64,000 nt of DNA from assembly GCF_024763615.1 (NCBI RefSeq), contig NC_077222.1, positions 6,324,001 to 6,388,000 on the forward strand. Reading direction: 5' to 3'. A program made the position numbers and the translations under genes. The DNA is from Phlebotomus papatasi (taxonomy: Eukaryota; Arthropoda; Insecta; Diptera; Psychodidae). Position 1 is the first letter of the stretch. Each line of letters begins with the position of its first letter. This document shows positions 20,931 through 34,700 of this stretch, piece after piece. The notes under the pieces are model-generated. The model made no database searches and had not been told where the DNA came from. It worked only from the letters and a program-made list of their open reading frames with translations.

Positions 20931-21600
20931 AACAACTTTTCCAAAGGGTAGATAATATAACTGAAAGTGATGTAAAGATACTGAAATTTTCTTGCGTTAT
21001 TAAAGAAGTTCTGAAGAAATTTCAGTAGGAAGTGTCGGAGTAGAGTGCATAAATGTGATTAAAGGGATGAAATGTGAGGTAACTTTTGTGTTTTAATGGA
21101 AGATCATGAAACCTGGTAAATAGGGAAATATCACAAAAGAGGGGAAAATGCATCACGTAAGAATTGTGACACCTGTCAAAAATATTTAAAATTCCATCAA
21201 AAATTCTGTCAACGCTCAAGTGGCAAATATGTGAAGCTCTATTTAGTATTTCAGGGTAATTTTTGAATATAGTTTGGAATGATTTCGGATTTTCGAATGT
21301 TTGACTGAAGGAATGTCTGCCCTGCCCTCCCTTAAATTATCGTTTGTTATGCTTACTCTGTGTTATTGGTTTCTTAATAAAAGGAATTGGGGCTGAATGT
21401 AAAATGTTTTAACATAATTTAAGGAAAAATATTGTTTTATTTTCAAAAAAAATCTTTTTTTGTCAGTACAATGTAAAATTGATCAGTAAAAAATTCAAAT
21501 AGACAGGAAAGAATTCAAAATTGTTAGTAAAATTCAATTTTATTCGGAAAAAATAAGTCAGATAAAAATTAAAAACTGATCATAAGTCTTTTTAATTAAA

Positions 21601-21637
21601 TTCCTTTAAATTAAATTAAATTAAATTAAATTAAATC
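21601..21637. repeat. AAATT pentanucleotide microsatellite
   Basis: Seven or so consecutive AAATT units, ending before GAGGGTGATTCG. A second pentanucleotide run, TTGAA, is at about 23741-23765. Confidence 0.7.
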
Positions 21638-21698
21638 GAGGGTGATTCGTAACTCCTTAAATCTAACTTTTCCAAAATATTTCATCATTTATCGCACT

Positions 21699-22152
21699 TA
21701 GGGGAATGTTGGCATGGTTCCCACAGAGTGAACCTACACTGAGAAAAAAATGGGGATGCGATTAACTTTTTTTCCTCATAAGTTTAACATTTTTTAGGTG
21801 TAAAAATATATCAACATTTTTTAATGTTAATTTTGCACATTTCTAAGGGTAAAATTAACATGAAAGAGGGTAACTTTAACCCCTAATACACCTAAAAAGC
21901 ATAATATTTACACCGATTTCGGATTAATACTGCAGGGTAAAACTAACATTTCCGGAATACTATTTTAACTTTTTAAGATTTCTCTCAGTGTATGTTTGCT
22001 AAAAGCTAGTTCGTTATTTCTTAGCCATAAGATAGATAATTATTAAGTTCATGAAACGAGATGAGAAATGGTAAGTGAACTCTTTGCCAACAAAGAGAAA
22101 ATTCGCATTATTTGAAGGTTCACTCTGTGCGAACCATACCTACATTCCCCTA
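21699..22152. mobile_element. TAGGGGAATGTTGG-ended MITE, host of a nested MITE
   Basis: Left end TAGGGGAATGTTGGCATGG and right end TACATTCCCCTA are inverted; the arms share GAGTGAACCT and AGGTTCACTC. The left arm is followed immediately by the separate 258-bp element at 21735-21992, showing a younger nested insertion. Confidence 0.75.
21735..21992 (+). mobile_element. TACACTGAGA-ended MITE (copy 1, nested)
   Basis: 258 bp with inverted ends TACACTGAGA and TCTCAGTGTA. Two further copies lie at 24395-24649 and 24670-24924, all with the same internal order (GTGCGATTAACT, GGTGTAAAAATATATCAAC, TTTACACCGATTT, CATTTCCGGAAT). Non-coding. Confidence 0.85.
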
Positions 22153-22247
22153 CACTATTAACGAGTTCCGTATAAATCCATTTGCCAAGGGCGTAACTTA
22201 GATTTTAGTAAATCGGGGCCATATTTGTAATTATATTATAATAATGC

Positions 22248-22612
22248 TTCCGGTGATCGTCAGAAAAATATGCCTCTTTCAAATTAAATGAATAAGGTTT
22301 TTTCTCCAAAGCTTTCGAATCTTGGTGTGGATCTTCTTCAGTGAGTCAATTTGGAACAGAGGCGTGCAAGAACCGTTGAAACCGAATAAACGTCAAATGA
22401 AACATGCACGTCAATGGTCAAAGCGCTACCCAGAACAAACTTATTTTGATGTTTATTCAGTTTCAACGGTTCTTGCACACCTCTAATTTAGAAACCTCTA
22501 AATATTTGAATTCGATTTGAATTTGAAATTGAAAAATTTAAAGTCGAAAGCTTTGGAGAAAAAAAAACTAATTTTAATTTGAAAGAGGAATATTTTTCTG
22601 ACGACCACCGAA
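22248..22612. mobile_element. CGGTGGTCGTCAG inverted-repeat element, host of hAT MITE
   Basis: Arms 22248-22322 and 22541-22612 are inverted repeats (CGGTGATCGTCAGAAAAATA versus TATTTTTCTGACGACCACCG; CTCCAAAGCTTTCGA versus TCGAAAGCTTTGGAG). The centre holds the hAT MITE at 22357-22485. Confidence 0.75.
22349..22493. mobile_element. hAT MITE, CAGAGGCGTGC ends (copy 1)
   Basis: Element 22357-22485 (129 bp) runs from CAGAGGCGTGCAAGAACCG to CGGTTCTTGCACACCTCTA. The flanking 8-mers ATTTGGAA and ATTTAGAA are a target duplication with one mismatch. A second copy at 59302-59429 has its own 8-bp duplication. Confidence 0.85.
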
Positions 22613-23378
22613 TTGAGGAGAGCATAAAGTTTTCGTCAGACTCCAGAAAGAGAAGTATATTATATAACTTGAAATTTAGGAATATAGTTTTGGAGGACCA
22701 TTTCCAAAAAAAAAAACTTTTTTTTTGAACGCAAAAAGCAAAAAATAAAAAAAAATATTGTTTAAAAACCAATTTTAATCTAATCTCTGAATTTAAGCTG
22801 ATTGAAAAAAATAATAAAACGCTTTATAATGGCCTTAATCTTTAGAGATAACCATTTAGGAACTGTTTTTTTTTATGAAATTGTCTTCTTTAATCCACTT
22901 CTGAAACGATTTTGATGATTTTAACAAATTTAAACGAAGGTAAAAAAAACGTTCTTATGGATCTGTGTAGTTTTTTTTGGGAAATTTTATTTTTAGTTTA
23001 AAAACAATTTCTTAAAAGAGTTCTTAGGTGCTTAAAAGGCTTTACTAAAAAAAAAAACAGTATTTTAATTCGATTTTGACGATGTTAGAAAGTTCGGATT
23101 GCTGTTACATTTTTTAAGCTTTTGAATATTAGGTTCCTTGGTGTAAGGAAAAGGGCTCAAAAATAGCTTGAACTATCTTTTCAAAATTAATATTTTCTAC
23201 AAGTTTCTTTTATAAATTATCAAAACCTTTTTATAAAAAGTTTTCTTCAAAAATTTACCAAAAAAATTCAGTATTTTAGCGGTTTTGATTATTTTTAGGT
23301 CCATGGAAAAGTTGAGAAGTTTTTAATGATGAATTTTGGGAAGCGTTTCTTTAAAAAGTGCACCGTATATCTACTTTT
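22613..23378. other. AT-rich intergenic, nothing recognised
   Basis: Homopolymer-rich sequence with many A7-A9 and T7-T9 runs. No supported gene, RNA or repeat boundary. Confidence 0.5.
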
Positions 23379-23723
23379 AGGGCAGAATTACATCGACAGT
23401 AAAATGTTCACCGTATTTCGTTAATTAACTATGTATTACGTTAATTAACGTTAAGTAAATAAACCGAAAATGCGATAAACGATGAGCAAGAAAAAGCACT
23501 GTATGCTTAATTTCTCGTACAGTTTTTTTTGCTCACCATTTATCGAATTTTTATTTTATTTCCTCAATTTTCTTATAATATTTTCACCTAATTCCACCGA
23601 ATATGAGATAAGGTAATACGGTAATTGAGAATTTGCGTAAGAATTGCAACGAAAATGCGTAAATTAACGAAATACGGTGAGGCTACGGCGAGCATTTTAT
23701 TGTCTCAATGTGATTCTGTCCTT
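23379..23723. mobile_element. AGGGCAGAAT-ended palindromic MITE (copy 1)
   Basis: Begins AGGGCAGAATTACATCGACAG and ends with the inverse GTCTCAATGTGATTCTGTCC. Arms contain ACCGTATTTCGTTAATT and its inverse, and TGCGATAAACG/TTTATCGAATT. A longer copy is at 54834-55280. Confidence 0.75.
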
Positions 23724-23873
23724 AATGCAACTCGATTTTGGATTGAATTGAATTGAATTGAATTGATTTTTCAGTAAGCTCATAAGAATCAGCAAATGAC
23801 ATTTCCATGCAACAAAGGTACATTTATTGGGTGAAAATAACCTTAAGATAGGTTAAATCTTAAGCGGAAGTAG

Positions 23874-24132
23874 CCCAAGCAGCATTTTTTTCTTAAAATA
23901 GTCTTATAGAATTCCCTAAGTAAGGCACTATAGAACCAAAAATCTATTTATTTACTTATAACGCTCTTGCTTCCATCACTGAGATTACTATAAGTAAAGT
24001 GGCGCACTCTTAAGGATCTTAAGAGCTGCTATAGGAATTTCAACAGAAAATTTTCACTTTAAGACTTTTAAAAGTGCACTAAAAGACTTATCAAATACTT
24101 GGTTCTATAAGGCAGCTATTTTGCTTCTTGGG
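23874..24132 (-). mobile_element. MITE, CCCAAGAAGC ends (copy 2)
   Basis: Reverse-complement copy of the element at 2089-2346, aligned over its whole length (shared ACTTATAACGCTCTTG, CTTAAGGATCTTAAGAG, AAAGTGCACTAAAAGAC). Both ends present. Confidence 0.8.
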
Positions 24133-24394
24133 AGAGCACCTTTGAAATAGGGATTTTTCACCTATTTTTAATTTATATTGTGCCCTATCGTGATATAATT
24201 TTGCTGCACAAACAGATTGAGAAACTAAATTACATTATGATATGGATCAGTTCCATTTAAACGCAGGAGAAAAATTCCAATTTCAAAGATGCTCCACTTC
24301 CCCTAGTGTTATTTAATTATTTTAGTAATATAATTTTTTTTGTTAAAATTATTGAGCTTGTATTGGTGGCAAGAGCCCCTATCTGCCCCTTCCT

Positions 24395-24649
24395 TCACTA
24401 AGAAAAAACTGGGGTGCGATCAACTCTTTTTCCTCATAACTTTAACACTTTTTAGGTGTAAAAATATATCAACATTTTTTAATGTTAATTTTACACCTTT
24501 TTAAGGGTAAAAATAACATGATAAAGGGTAACTTTAACCCCCAATACACCTAAAAAGGGTAATATTTACACCGATTTTGGATCAATTCTGCAGGGTAAAA
24601 TAAACATTTCCGGAATGTTATTTTAGCTTTTTCGAATTTCTCTCAGTGT
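24395..24649 (+). mobile_element. TACACTGAGA-type MITE (copy 2)
   Basis: Same order of internal blocks as 21735-21992; left end slightly changed (TCACTAAGAAAA), right end TCTCTCAGTG. Confidence 0.8.
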
Positions 24650-24669
24650 TGGGACGCCCTGATCATATT

Positions 24670-24924
24670 TACGCTGAGAAAAAAACGGGGGTGCGATTAA
24701 CTTTTTTTCCTCATAACTTTAGCACCTTTTAGGTGTAAATATATCAACATTTTTTAATGTTAATTTTACACCTTTTTAATGGTAAAAATAACATGAAAAA
24801 GGGTAACTATAACCCCTAATACACCTAAAAAGCATAATATTTACACCGATTTCGGATCAATAATGCAGAGTAAAATTAACATTTCCGGAATGTTATTTTA
24901 ACTTTTTCGGATTTCTTTCAGTAG
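24670..24924 (+). mobile_element. TACACTGAGA-type MITE (copy 3)
   Basis: Third copy, 20 bases after copy 2 and in the same orientation. Left end TACGCTGAGAAAA, right end TTTCTTTCAGTA. Confidence 0.8.
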
Positions 24925-25772
24925 TGTAGCAAAATACTAATTAATTTCCTTCAGTCAGTATTTATCAGTATATCCAGGCATTTTTTTTTATAAATAATAC
25001 GTAAAGAAAATCTTCATTACCAACCTAAAATAGCCCCAGTATCCTCTATACTTAATAAATCAAAACATTGTTGTATTGCAGTTGCTAACAACCACCAGCA
25101 AATATTTTTTTTAAATGTTCTTTTTTATATTTGAGCTTGTTTCATTAAATCACATTTGTGTCAAAACAACTTCTTAGACTGTGACTTGTAGCTGAGAAAA
25201 TGATCAATTTACGCTATCTTATGGAAATATCACCAAAAAAAAATCCAAGTGTAAGAAAAATTTACTGTTTGATTGTATTTAACACAGTTATTGTAAATAA
25301 AAACAAAATGACAAATGCTTTTCTCTGATTTCCTAGAAAGTATAAGTTCAAATACCAGTAGAGTTTGCACAAGATTAAGATGAATTGACATTGGTCTTAT
25401 CAAATTTGATTTTCGAATCATTTGGCGGTGTTTTTGAAGTTAGGAAATTCAAGTGCAGGGAGTATTTAAAAGCGATTTAGCCGAATTTAAAGTGACACTA
25501 TCGCAGTGAAGTAAGACAGTGACGAGTAGTTAGTAGCAACCTTTTGGTATATCGGTATTTTATTGGAGATAATTTCCTTGGGCGTCATTTTGAGATAGTT
25601 TCATAAAGCTCTGGAGGGAAAACTGCTGAGGCAGCTTTGGAGGTTCTCTGGTTTTATGTTTGAAGATAAGACAGATGTGTTGGTGTAGTTAATACAACAT
25701 CATACTTATGCAAATCGGTCTGTTGGAGGCTCAGTTTGACGCTACATATCAGTTTCAATTTGAGTTTCAGTC

Positions 25773-28700
25773 ATGTGGGATTACTTTAGAGTCAGAGTTA
25801 AAATTTCCTATTGTTTTATTCTCATTTTCCTCAATGTGTCACTTATTAAATCAGGTACAGTGTGGATTGATACAGTGTGTTGCTCATTAATTGCTATATA
25901 TCCTAACTATCCTATGATCCAGAAACGAATTTCTCATCATGTGATATCCCAAATGAATTTGAGGAGGGTGAATGCAGGCTAACCAGTGATTGTCCAGTAT
26001 ATCGACAATTACTGGAACAGAGACCATTGCGAGGGGATAAGATAAATTTTCTCAAACGACTTCAATGCACTGAGGAAAATTCAATTTGCTGCACAAAAGA
26101 AGGAAACTATAAGTAAGTCTAGACGCAGTTCTAAGGAAATCATTTCAAATGCATATGGGCATTCCTTAGCAAAATTTAGGACATCCTAAAAATTCTATAG
26201 CACTAAAAATTTAACCAAAGTTATGACCACTGGTCTTTGTTTGCGGACAAGTTAAAATTCTTGTGCATTTCATTATTCTTATGCACCAAAGACTAACACT
26301 AAAGAAATGTGCAAAGAGCTATAGTCAATATTGTTTCTTTTGAAATATTGAGTTAATTTCTTTCATAAACCGGTCTCCAGCACATCAATAAAATGTAAAA
26401 TGAGACATTGAGTGAATAATAAATACATCGTCTGTTTATATTTACTGTCTCTGAGAATCTCCATTAAGCATGTTGATAATTTTTTTTGTGTCTCCCAGTA
26501 AACCCAGCATTGAAAGTGACCCAGCAACCAAGAAGGAGAGATCTCATACGGTCAATGTGGCTTTTGAGAATCGTTTTGGTGGTGATGAATTGCCCGCCCT
26601 CAGAGAATGTGGAAATTCTCTGGGAAACAAAATTATAGGTGGTCAAATTGCTAACATCGATGACTTCCCCTGGACGGTTCTACTGATTTATGAATCAAGT
26701 AACAAGCCATACAACTTTTAACAAATTTAGGTCACCTCTAAACTTATTTTTTTCCCAGGCTCTGGCGCAAAGCCCCAATTCGGATGCGGAGGAGCTCTAA
26801 TTTCACGGAATTATGTCTTAACGGCCGCACATTGTGTCACAGGTCCAATCACTGACACGAAAGGAAGCCTGTAAGTAGTTTATTATGTCTCTTTAAATAT
26901 TAAACACATTATAGAGGATGTGGGTGCAAAATGACGATGTTCGAATAGGTACGATAGATTTAATTTAAGAGAATCATACAATAAGATTCGTTTTTTATAT
27001 AAAGCGGAAAATAACTATTACAATAACTTTAAACTTAGCATTTGTAAATAAAAGTATTATTTCTTTTTTTTTTTTAATTTCACATTACTCATCTTGAACG
27101 TATTTCCCCTATATGAGAAAAAGTGTGACCTACAAAAATAGAAGTCGCGAATGAAAGTTTTATGGTTAATGATAAAGAGAAAATCAATAAAAAGTTGTTG
27201 CACAAAAACTAGATAAATTAGAAAACACACAAAACACTGAAAAAAAATAATAATATAGTTTTATTTTTTCAATTTTTTATTTAAATTCTATCTTCAATTG
27301 AAAATTTTAATTATCTCTTCGATATCAAATAAATAATACAATAAAACATTGTGCAAAATGTTTGCTCATAAATAATTCTATTAAATTTTTTTTTATTGAC
27401 AGTAGTCAATATTAAAGTTAATAGGGGAAAGTACTCTCCCTTCGAACGTTCATGCCTTCGAATAATGTGAATTTTCTTTTATTTTTCCTAGAGACTTATA
27501 CACAATTATCACATAATTATCAATAATTGATGATAAGCTAACTAATATTTAATAAAAATGTGTAAGTCTCTTAGGAAAATCAAAAGAAAATTCACATTAT
27601 TCGAAGGCATGAACGTTCGAAGGGAGAGTACTTTCCCCTATGTATTTTTTTCCTATTTGAATTTGAAATTATTATTCATTCATTCATTTTCAACCGCTTA
27701 TCCCTATTGGGGTCGCGGTTGAAATTATTATTTAAAACATATTTTGAATTTGTATTCCAAAAGCATTTTTTAATAGAATTCTGAAGTTATGAAGTTTTTC
27801 GAAAGTAAGGTTTCTGAATTTGTCAATTTTTTATTATTTTTTGTTTTTAGAGCGCTTTATCATTAATATCCAATGTATTTTGAAAAAGAAAAATGTCAAA
27901 ATTACGAGAAAAATTTGTAAAAAGGATGTTTTTCCATAGAGCATGGGATATTTTTGTCAATTCTGCGGACAACTGGATCTTGTTTAAAGTTTGTCAAAAG
28001 TATGTTTTTCCATATAAAATGTAGAAAACAAGTTTAGTCAAATTGGTATTCAACATCCTCTTGATAAAATTTTATCAAGATCCATTAATTCGCTAACCAA
28101 AACCTTTATTTCAGGGGAGTTTTCAAAATTTGTCGATTACTTAGCACAATTTTAAGATAATGGCGAAAATTTTATTTTAGAAAAAATATTAAGAAATGAT
28201 TTTAAGTCAATCAATCAATCAAGGATTGAACTATAATTAAATTAATATATATAAAATATTTATTTAGTTCGAAAAATATTTCTATGAATTAAAAATAAAT
28301 TCAGAATATAATATTAAGTTAGATAGAGTAAGTGTACCAAATTCCGGATAGTTTGCAATTCCGGCCACTTTTTTATTCCTCAAATTTCCATGAACTTTTA
28401 GTTTTTGCATACTTTAGAGATTATACAATGCAAATGTAGCTTCGTTAAATGAGATAATGTGAAAAAGACTCTGGAAGAACTCCCGAAGTGCAAAGAACAA
28501 TGAGAATTAAGGTGGCCGAAATAGGCCACCAAAGCTATGTCTACATTTTTATTCATTTTAAAATGCAATAAGAATAATTTTAGAGAAAATAAAGACGATA
28601 AACTATCTACAATTCAATAATCAATTTATATTAAAAATAATTTACATTTGAAACTTGAGACTTTGGCGTTTGTATACAACTATGTCGAAATTTGGCACAC

Positions 28701-31700
28701 TTACCCTACATTTTTTCAAATTCAAATAAACGTAAATACTTATGCCTTCGCCACACTTTTTAACACGGTATAATATCATGAAATCAAAATTCGCGTTAAT
28801 TTCTTACTCAAAAGATTTGCATAAGTCTATCTCACTCTTTCGGTCTCAAAATTGGACTGAACTAAATTTAATTTGATGTGGTGCTCAAATGAAGAAGAAG
28901 ACTGTGAAAGAGTAGAATAGACATACAAAACTTTTAAGAAAGAATGGGATGTGAATTTTAACTTTATGAAATGTTCCTGATCTGAAAGATGTACCGGAGC
29001 CATTACATTGAAAATTTATTAACATTAAAAAATAAATGAAATAATTTTAGGAATCTTTCTCTCAGTTTTAGAGATAAAGAAAACATAACTAGGGGATGAT
29101 GGGGCTATATGATTTTTGATATATTTCTAAAGGAATCTGGGCCTTACTAATTTAATTCAGATCCACAATTGTTTTGTCTATGTAAATTACATTACGTTAA
29201 AGCCCAATTCAACTGCACAAAGTAGCCTAATGTCAGCTTCAGACTGAAGTTTTAGCCCAGTTCCCGAAGGTCTCGAAAATCTAAATAAGAAGCAATTTTA
29301 TTGATTTTTCAAAATCTAATGTATCGTTTACGCCTAATGTTCAATCCTAACAATTTTCGAAAAAATAACGCTAGATAAGGGATTAAAGAATTTAAACCTG
29401 ATGGCTAAGACTTAGGTCTGAAACCCGTATAAGCTCCCATTATTTAAGCTAAATAGGGTTAAATGGTGAAATTCATAATCATTTATAATTCGGAATTTTA
29501 AGATTTCATCACTGTTTTAGATGGATACTTGAATGTAGGGCTTGCAATTTCTGGTAATATTCGTTTTTTTCCCATATGAAGCAGTTAGGAATTCTTAAAA
29601 TTCATACTTATAAATGATACCTGATCACTTCGTTTTAACCTTTTTTATTAGAGATTACATAGGGTAAATGTTCTAATTCAAAATCATTTCCAGATGCTTT
29701 AACTTAGACAGAAGATTCAACACATTAAGTTCATATTTTTTTCTGAAGAGAATTACATAAATTTGCTCCTTGAGTCTTCTAGAATATTACTGTTTAGTGA
29801 AAATTCAATAAATATAATTTGAAAACTTCTAAAATACAAGAAAAATACGCGAGCGTAAAATGCTTCTATTGGAAACATATCAATCTAAATGGAGACAAGG
29901 GAATGTTTCTAATTGGAGACAAACAGTGTAACTGAAACCGCGACGAAAGGCTTCCAAAACCTTGTTTGTTTGGATTTGTTCTTATTTCTGGTCATTTCTC
30001 CTTTCCCATCTAAAACAATAAGAAAATCTCTCCAAAAAGTTATATTTCCGGGGTTTTCTACACAGAGAAAAATTACCCTCTAAATTCAAGAAAAAAATAC
30101 TCTAACTAAGGGTTCGATTTTGCTCCAAGCAATTTTTTTCTTAAATTTCGCTTAAATTAAGAAAAAATTTCTATAAGAGCATTTTCTTAAATTTTAGAGT
30201 ACGATGGTTTTGAAATTCAGTAGCTTTGATTTTAGACTTTTTTACTCTTAAATTTAGAGAAAAATAGTTTTGAATTTGTAGCAAAAATGGTTTTGATTTT
30301 AGAGTATCATGGTTTTGATTTTAGAGTATTGTGGTTTTGATTTTAGAGCATTGTGGTTTTGATTTTAGAAACTTATGGGTTTGATTTTAGAGTATCATGG
30401 TTTTGATTTTAGAAACTTATGGTTTTGATTTTAGAAACTTATGGGTTTGATTTTAGAAACTTATGGGTTTGATTTTAGAAACTTATGGTTTTGATTTTAG
30501 AGTATTGTGGTTTTGATTTTAGAAACTTATGGTTTTGATTTTAGAGTACCATGGTTTTGATTTTAGAAACTTATGGTTTTGATTTTAGAAACTTATGGTT
30601 TTGATTTTAGAAACTTATGGGTTTGATTTTAAAAAATTTATGGGTTTGATTTTAGAAACTTATGGTTTTGATTTTAGAGTATTGTGGTTTTGATTTTAGA
30701 AACTTATGGTTTTGATTTTAGAGTATCGTGGTTTTGATTTTAGAGTACCATGGTTTTGATTTTAGAGTATTGTGGTTTTGATTTTAGAGTATCATGGTTT
30801 TGATTTTAGAGTACCATGGTTTTGATTTTAGAGTACCATGGTTTTGATTTTAGAGTACCATGGTTTTGATTTTAGAGTACCATGGTTTTGATTTTAGAGT
30901 ACCATGGTTTTGATTTTGGAGTGTTTGCTGTGTTGATTGTCGAGTATTGCTGGTTCTGAAAGTAGAGTATTCTGAGGTTTTGAATCAAGGCAATTTGAGG
31001 GTTTTTTTTGTGAATGTTATATATTTCATTCTTTACCTTTTTCCACGTGATGCATATGATTCATGCGTATTCACTTCCATGAAACTCTCATATGCATCTT
31101 TCATTTCAATTTTCTATATGAACTTTGCCAATCGGAATTTACCTCCACTGAAGTATGTTGCTTAATCTGAAATATTTAAGAGTATAATGGTTTTGATTTT
31201 AGAGTATCAAGGCTTAGAACCTCTCATAGTCTGTCTTATTTCGATATTTTTATATAAACTTTTCCAATCGGAATTCATCTCCACTGAAGTATGTTGCTTA
31301 ATCTGAAATATTTAAGACTAATATGGTTTTGATTTTAGAATATTATTGTCTTGCTTTTAGAGTACTTTGGTTTTGATGTTGGTCTATTGTGGTTTTGAAT
31401 GCTTTTAGAGTATTGGGGATTTGATTTTAGACTATTGTAGTGATGATTCTACAGCATTGTGGTTTTGATTTTAGAGTATCGTGGTTTTGATTTTAGAGCA
31501 TTGTGGTTTTGATTTTAGAGTATTATGGTTTTGATTTTAGAGTATTGTGGTTTTGATTTTAGAGTATTGTGGTTTTGATTTTAGAGTATTATGGTTTTGA
31601 TTTTAGAAACTTATGGTTTTGATTTTAGAGCATTGTGGTTTTGATTTTAGAGTATTATGGTTTTGATTTTAGAGTATAGTGGTTTTGATTTTAGAAACTT

Positions 31701-34700
31701 ATGGTTTTGATTTTAGAGTATCATGGTTTTTATTTTAGAAACTCATGGTTTTGATTTTAGAGTATTGTGGTTTTGATTTTAGAGTATTATGGTTTTGATT
31801 TTAGAGTATAGTGGTTTTGATTTTAGAAACTTATGGTTTTGATTTTAGAGCATTGTGGTTTTGATTTTAGAGTATTGTGGTTTTGATTTTAGAAACTTAT
31901 GGTTTTGATTTTAGAGTATTATGGTTTTGATTTTAGAAACTCATGGTTTTGATTTTAGAGTATCATGGTTTTGATTTTAGAGTATTATGGTTTTGACTTT
32001 AGAGTATTGTGGTTTTGATTTTAGAGTATTGTGGTTTTGATTTTAGAGTATTATGGTTTTGACTTTAGAGTATTGTGGTTTTGATTTTAGAGTATTATGG
32101 TTTTGATTTTAGAAACTTATGGTTTTGATTTTAGAGCATTGTGGTTTTGATTTTAGAGTATTATGGTTTTGATTTTAGAGTATAGTGGTTTTGATTTTAG
32201 AAACTTATGGTTTTGATTTTAGAAACTTATGGTTTTGATTTTAGAGTATCATGGTTTTTATTTTAGAAACTCATGGTTTTGATTTTAGAGTATTGTGGTT
32301 TTGATTTTAGAGTATTATGGTTTTGATTTTAGAGTATAGTGGTTTTGATTTTAGAAACTTATGGTTTTGATTTTAGAGCATTGTGGTTTTGATTTTAGAG
32401 TATTGTGGTTTTGATTTTAGAAACTTATGGTTTTGATTTTAGAGTATTATGGTTTTGATTTTAGAAACTCATGGTTTTGATTTTAGAGTATCATGGTTTT
32501 GATTTTAGAGTATTATGGTTTTGATTTTAGAGTATTGTGGTTTTGATTTTAGAGTATTGTGGTTTTGATTTTAGAGTATTATGGTTTTGATTTTAGAGTA
32601 TAGTGGTTTTGATTTTAGAAACTTATGGTTTTGATTTTAGAGTATTATGGTTTTGATTTTAGAAACTCATGGTTTTGATTTTAGAGTATCATGGTTTTGA
32701 TTTTAGAGTATTATGGTTTTGATTTTAGAGTATTGTGGTTTTGATTTTAGAGTATTGTGGTTTTGATTTTAGAGTATTATGGTTTTGATTTTAGAGTATA
32801 GTGGTTTTGATTTTAGAAACTTATGGTTTTGATTTTAGAAACTTATGGTTTTGATTTTAGAGTATCATGGTTTTTATTTTAGAAACTCATGGTTTTGATT
32901 TTAGAGTATTATGGTTTTGATTTTAGAGTATTGTGGTTTTGATTTTAGAAACTTATGGTTTTGATTTTAGAGTATCATGGTTTTTATTTTAGAAACTCAT
33001 GGTTTTGATTTTAGAGTATTGTGGTTTTGATTTTAGAAACTTATGGTTTTGATTTTAGAGTATAGTGGTTTTGATTTTAGAAACTTATGGTTTTGATTTT
33101 AGAGCATTGTGGTTTTGATTTTAGAGTATTGTGGTTTTGATTTTAGAAACTTATGGTTTTGATTTTAGAGTATCATGGTTTTGATTTTAGAGTATTGTGG
33201 TTTTGATTTTAGAGTATTGTGGTTTTGATTTTAGAGTATTGTGGTTTTGATTTTAGAGTATTATGGTTTTGATTTTAGAGTATAGTGGTTTTGATTTTAG
33301 AAACTTATGGTTTTGATTTTAGAAACTTATGGTTTTGATTTTAGAGTATCATGGTTTTTATTTTAGAAACTCATGGTTTTGATTTTAGAGTATTGTGGTT
33401 TTGATTTTAGAAACTTATGGTTTTGATTTTAGAGTATAGTGGTTTTGATTTTAGAAACTTATGGTTTTGATTTTAGAGCATTGTGGTTTTGATTTTAGAG
33501 TATTGTGGTTTTGATTTTAGAAACTTATGGTTTTGATTTTAGAGTATCATGGTTTTGATTTTAGAGTATTATGGTTTTGATTTTAGAGTATTGTGGTTTT
33601 GATTTTAGAGTATTGTGGTTTTGATTTTAGAGTATTATGGTTTTGATTTTAGAGTATAGTGGTTTTGATTTTAGAAACTTATGGTTTTGATTTTAGAAAC
33701 TTATGGTTTTGATTTTAGAGTATCATGGTTTTTATTTTAGAAACTCATGGTTTTGATTTTAGAGTATTATGGTTTTGATTTTAGAGTATTGTGGTTTTGA
33801 TTTTAGAGTATTGTGGTTTTGATTTAGAGTATTGTAGTTTTGATTTTAGAGTATCATAGTTTTGATTTTAGAGTATCATGGTATTGATTTTAGAAACTCA
33901 TGGTTTTGATTTTAGAGTATCATGGTTTTGATTTTAGAGTACTGTGGTTTTGATTTTAGAGTATTGTGGTTTTGATTTTAGAAACTTATGGTTTTGATTT
34001 TAGAGTATGATGGTTTTGATTTTAGAAACTTATGGTTTTGATTTTAGAGTATTGTGGTTTTGATTTTAGAGCATTCTGGTTTTGATTTTAGAGTATCATG
34101 GTTTTGATTTTAGAGTATCATGGTTTTGATTTTAGAAACTCATGGTTTTGATTTTAGAGTATCATGGTTTTGATTTTAGAGTATTGTGGTTTTGATTTTA
34201 GAGTATTGTGGTTTTGATTTTAGAAACTTATGGTTTTGATTTTAGAGTATCATGGTTTTGATTTTAGAGTATTGTGGTTTTGATTTTAGAAACTTATGGT
34301 TTTGATTTTAGAGTATCATGGTTTTGATTTTAGAGTATCATGGTTTTGATTTTAGAGTATTATGGTTTTGATTTTAGAGTATCATGGTTTTGATTTTAGA
34401 GTATTGTGGTTTTGATTTTAGAGTATTGTGGTTTTGATTTTAGAGTATTGTGGTTTTGATTTTAGAGTATTGTGGTTTTGATTTTAGAGTATCATGGTTT
34501 TGATTTAAGAGTATTGTGGTTTTGATTTTAGAAACTTATGGTTTTGATTTTAGAGTATCATGGTTTTGATTTTAGAAACTCATGGTTTTGATTTTAGAGT
34601 ATTATGGTTTTGATTTTAGAGTATCATGGTTTTGATTTTAGAGTATCATAGTTTTGATTTTAGAGTATTATGGTTTTGATTTTAGAGTATCGTGGTTTTG

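Noticed and set aside
20327..20944. 205-codon minus-strand Val/Gly-rich frame
   Set aside because: It is the antisense shadow of the Pro/Thr-rich gene; codon repeats on the plus strand explain it.
23741..23765. TTGAA run as a regulatory element
   Set aside because: A plain pentanucleotide microsatellite explains it.
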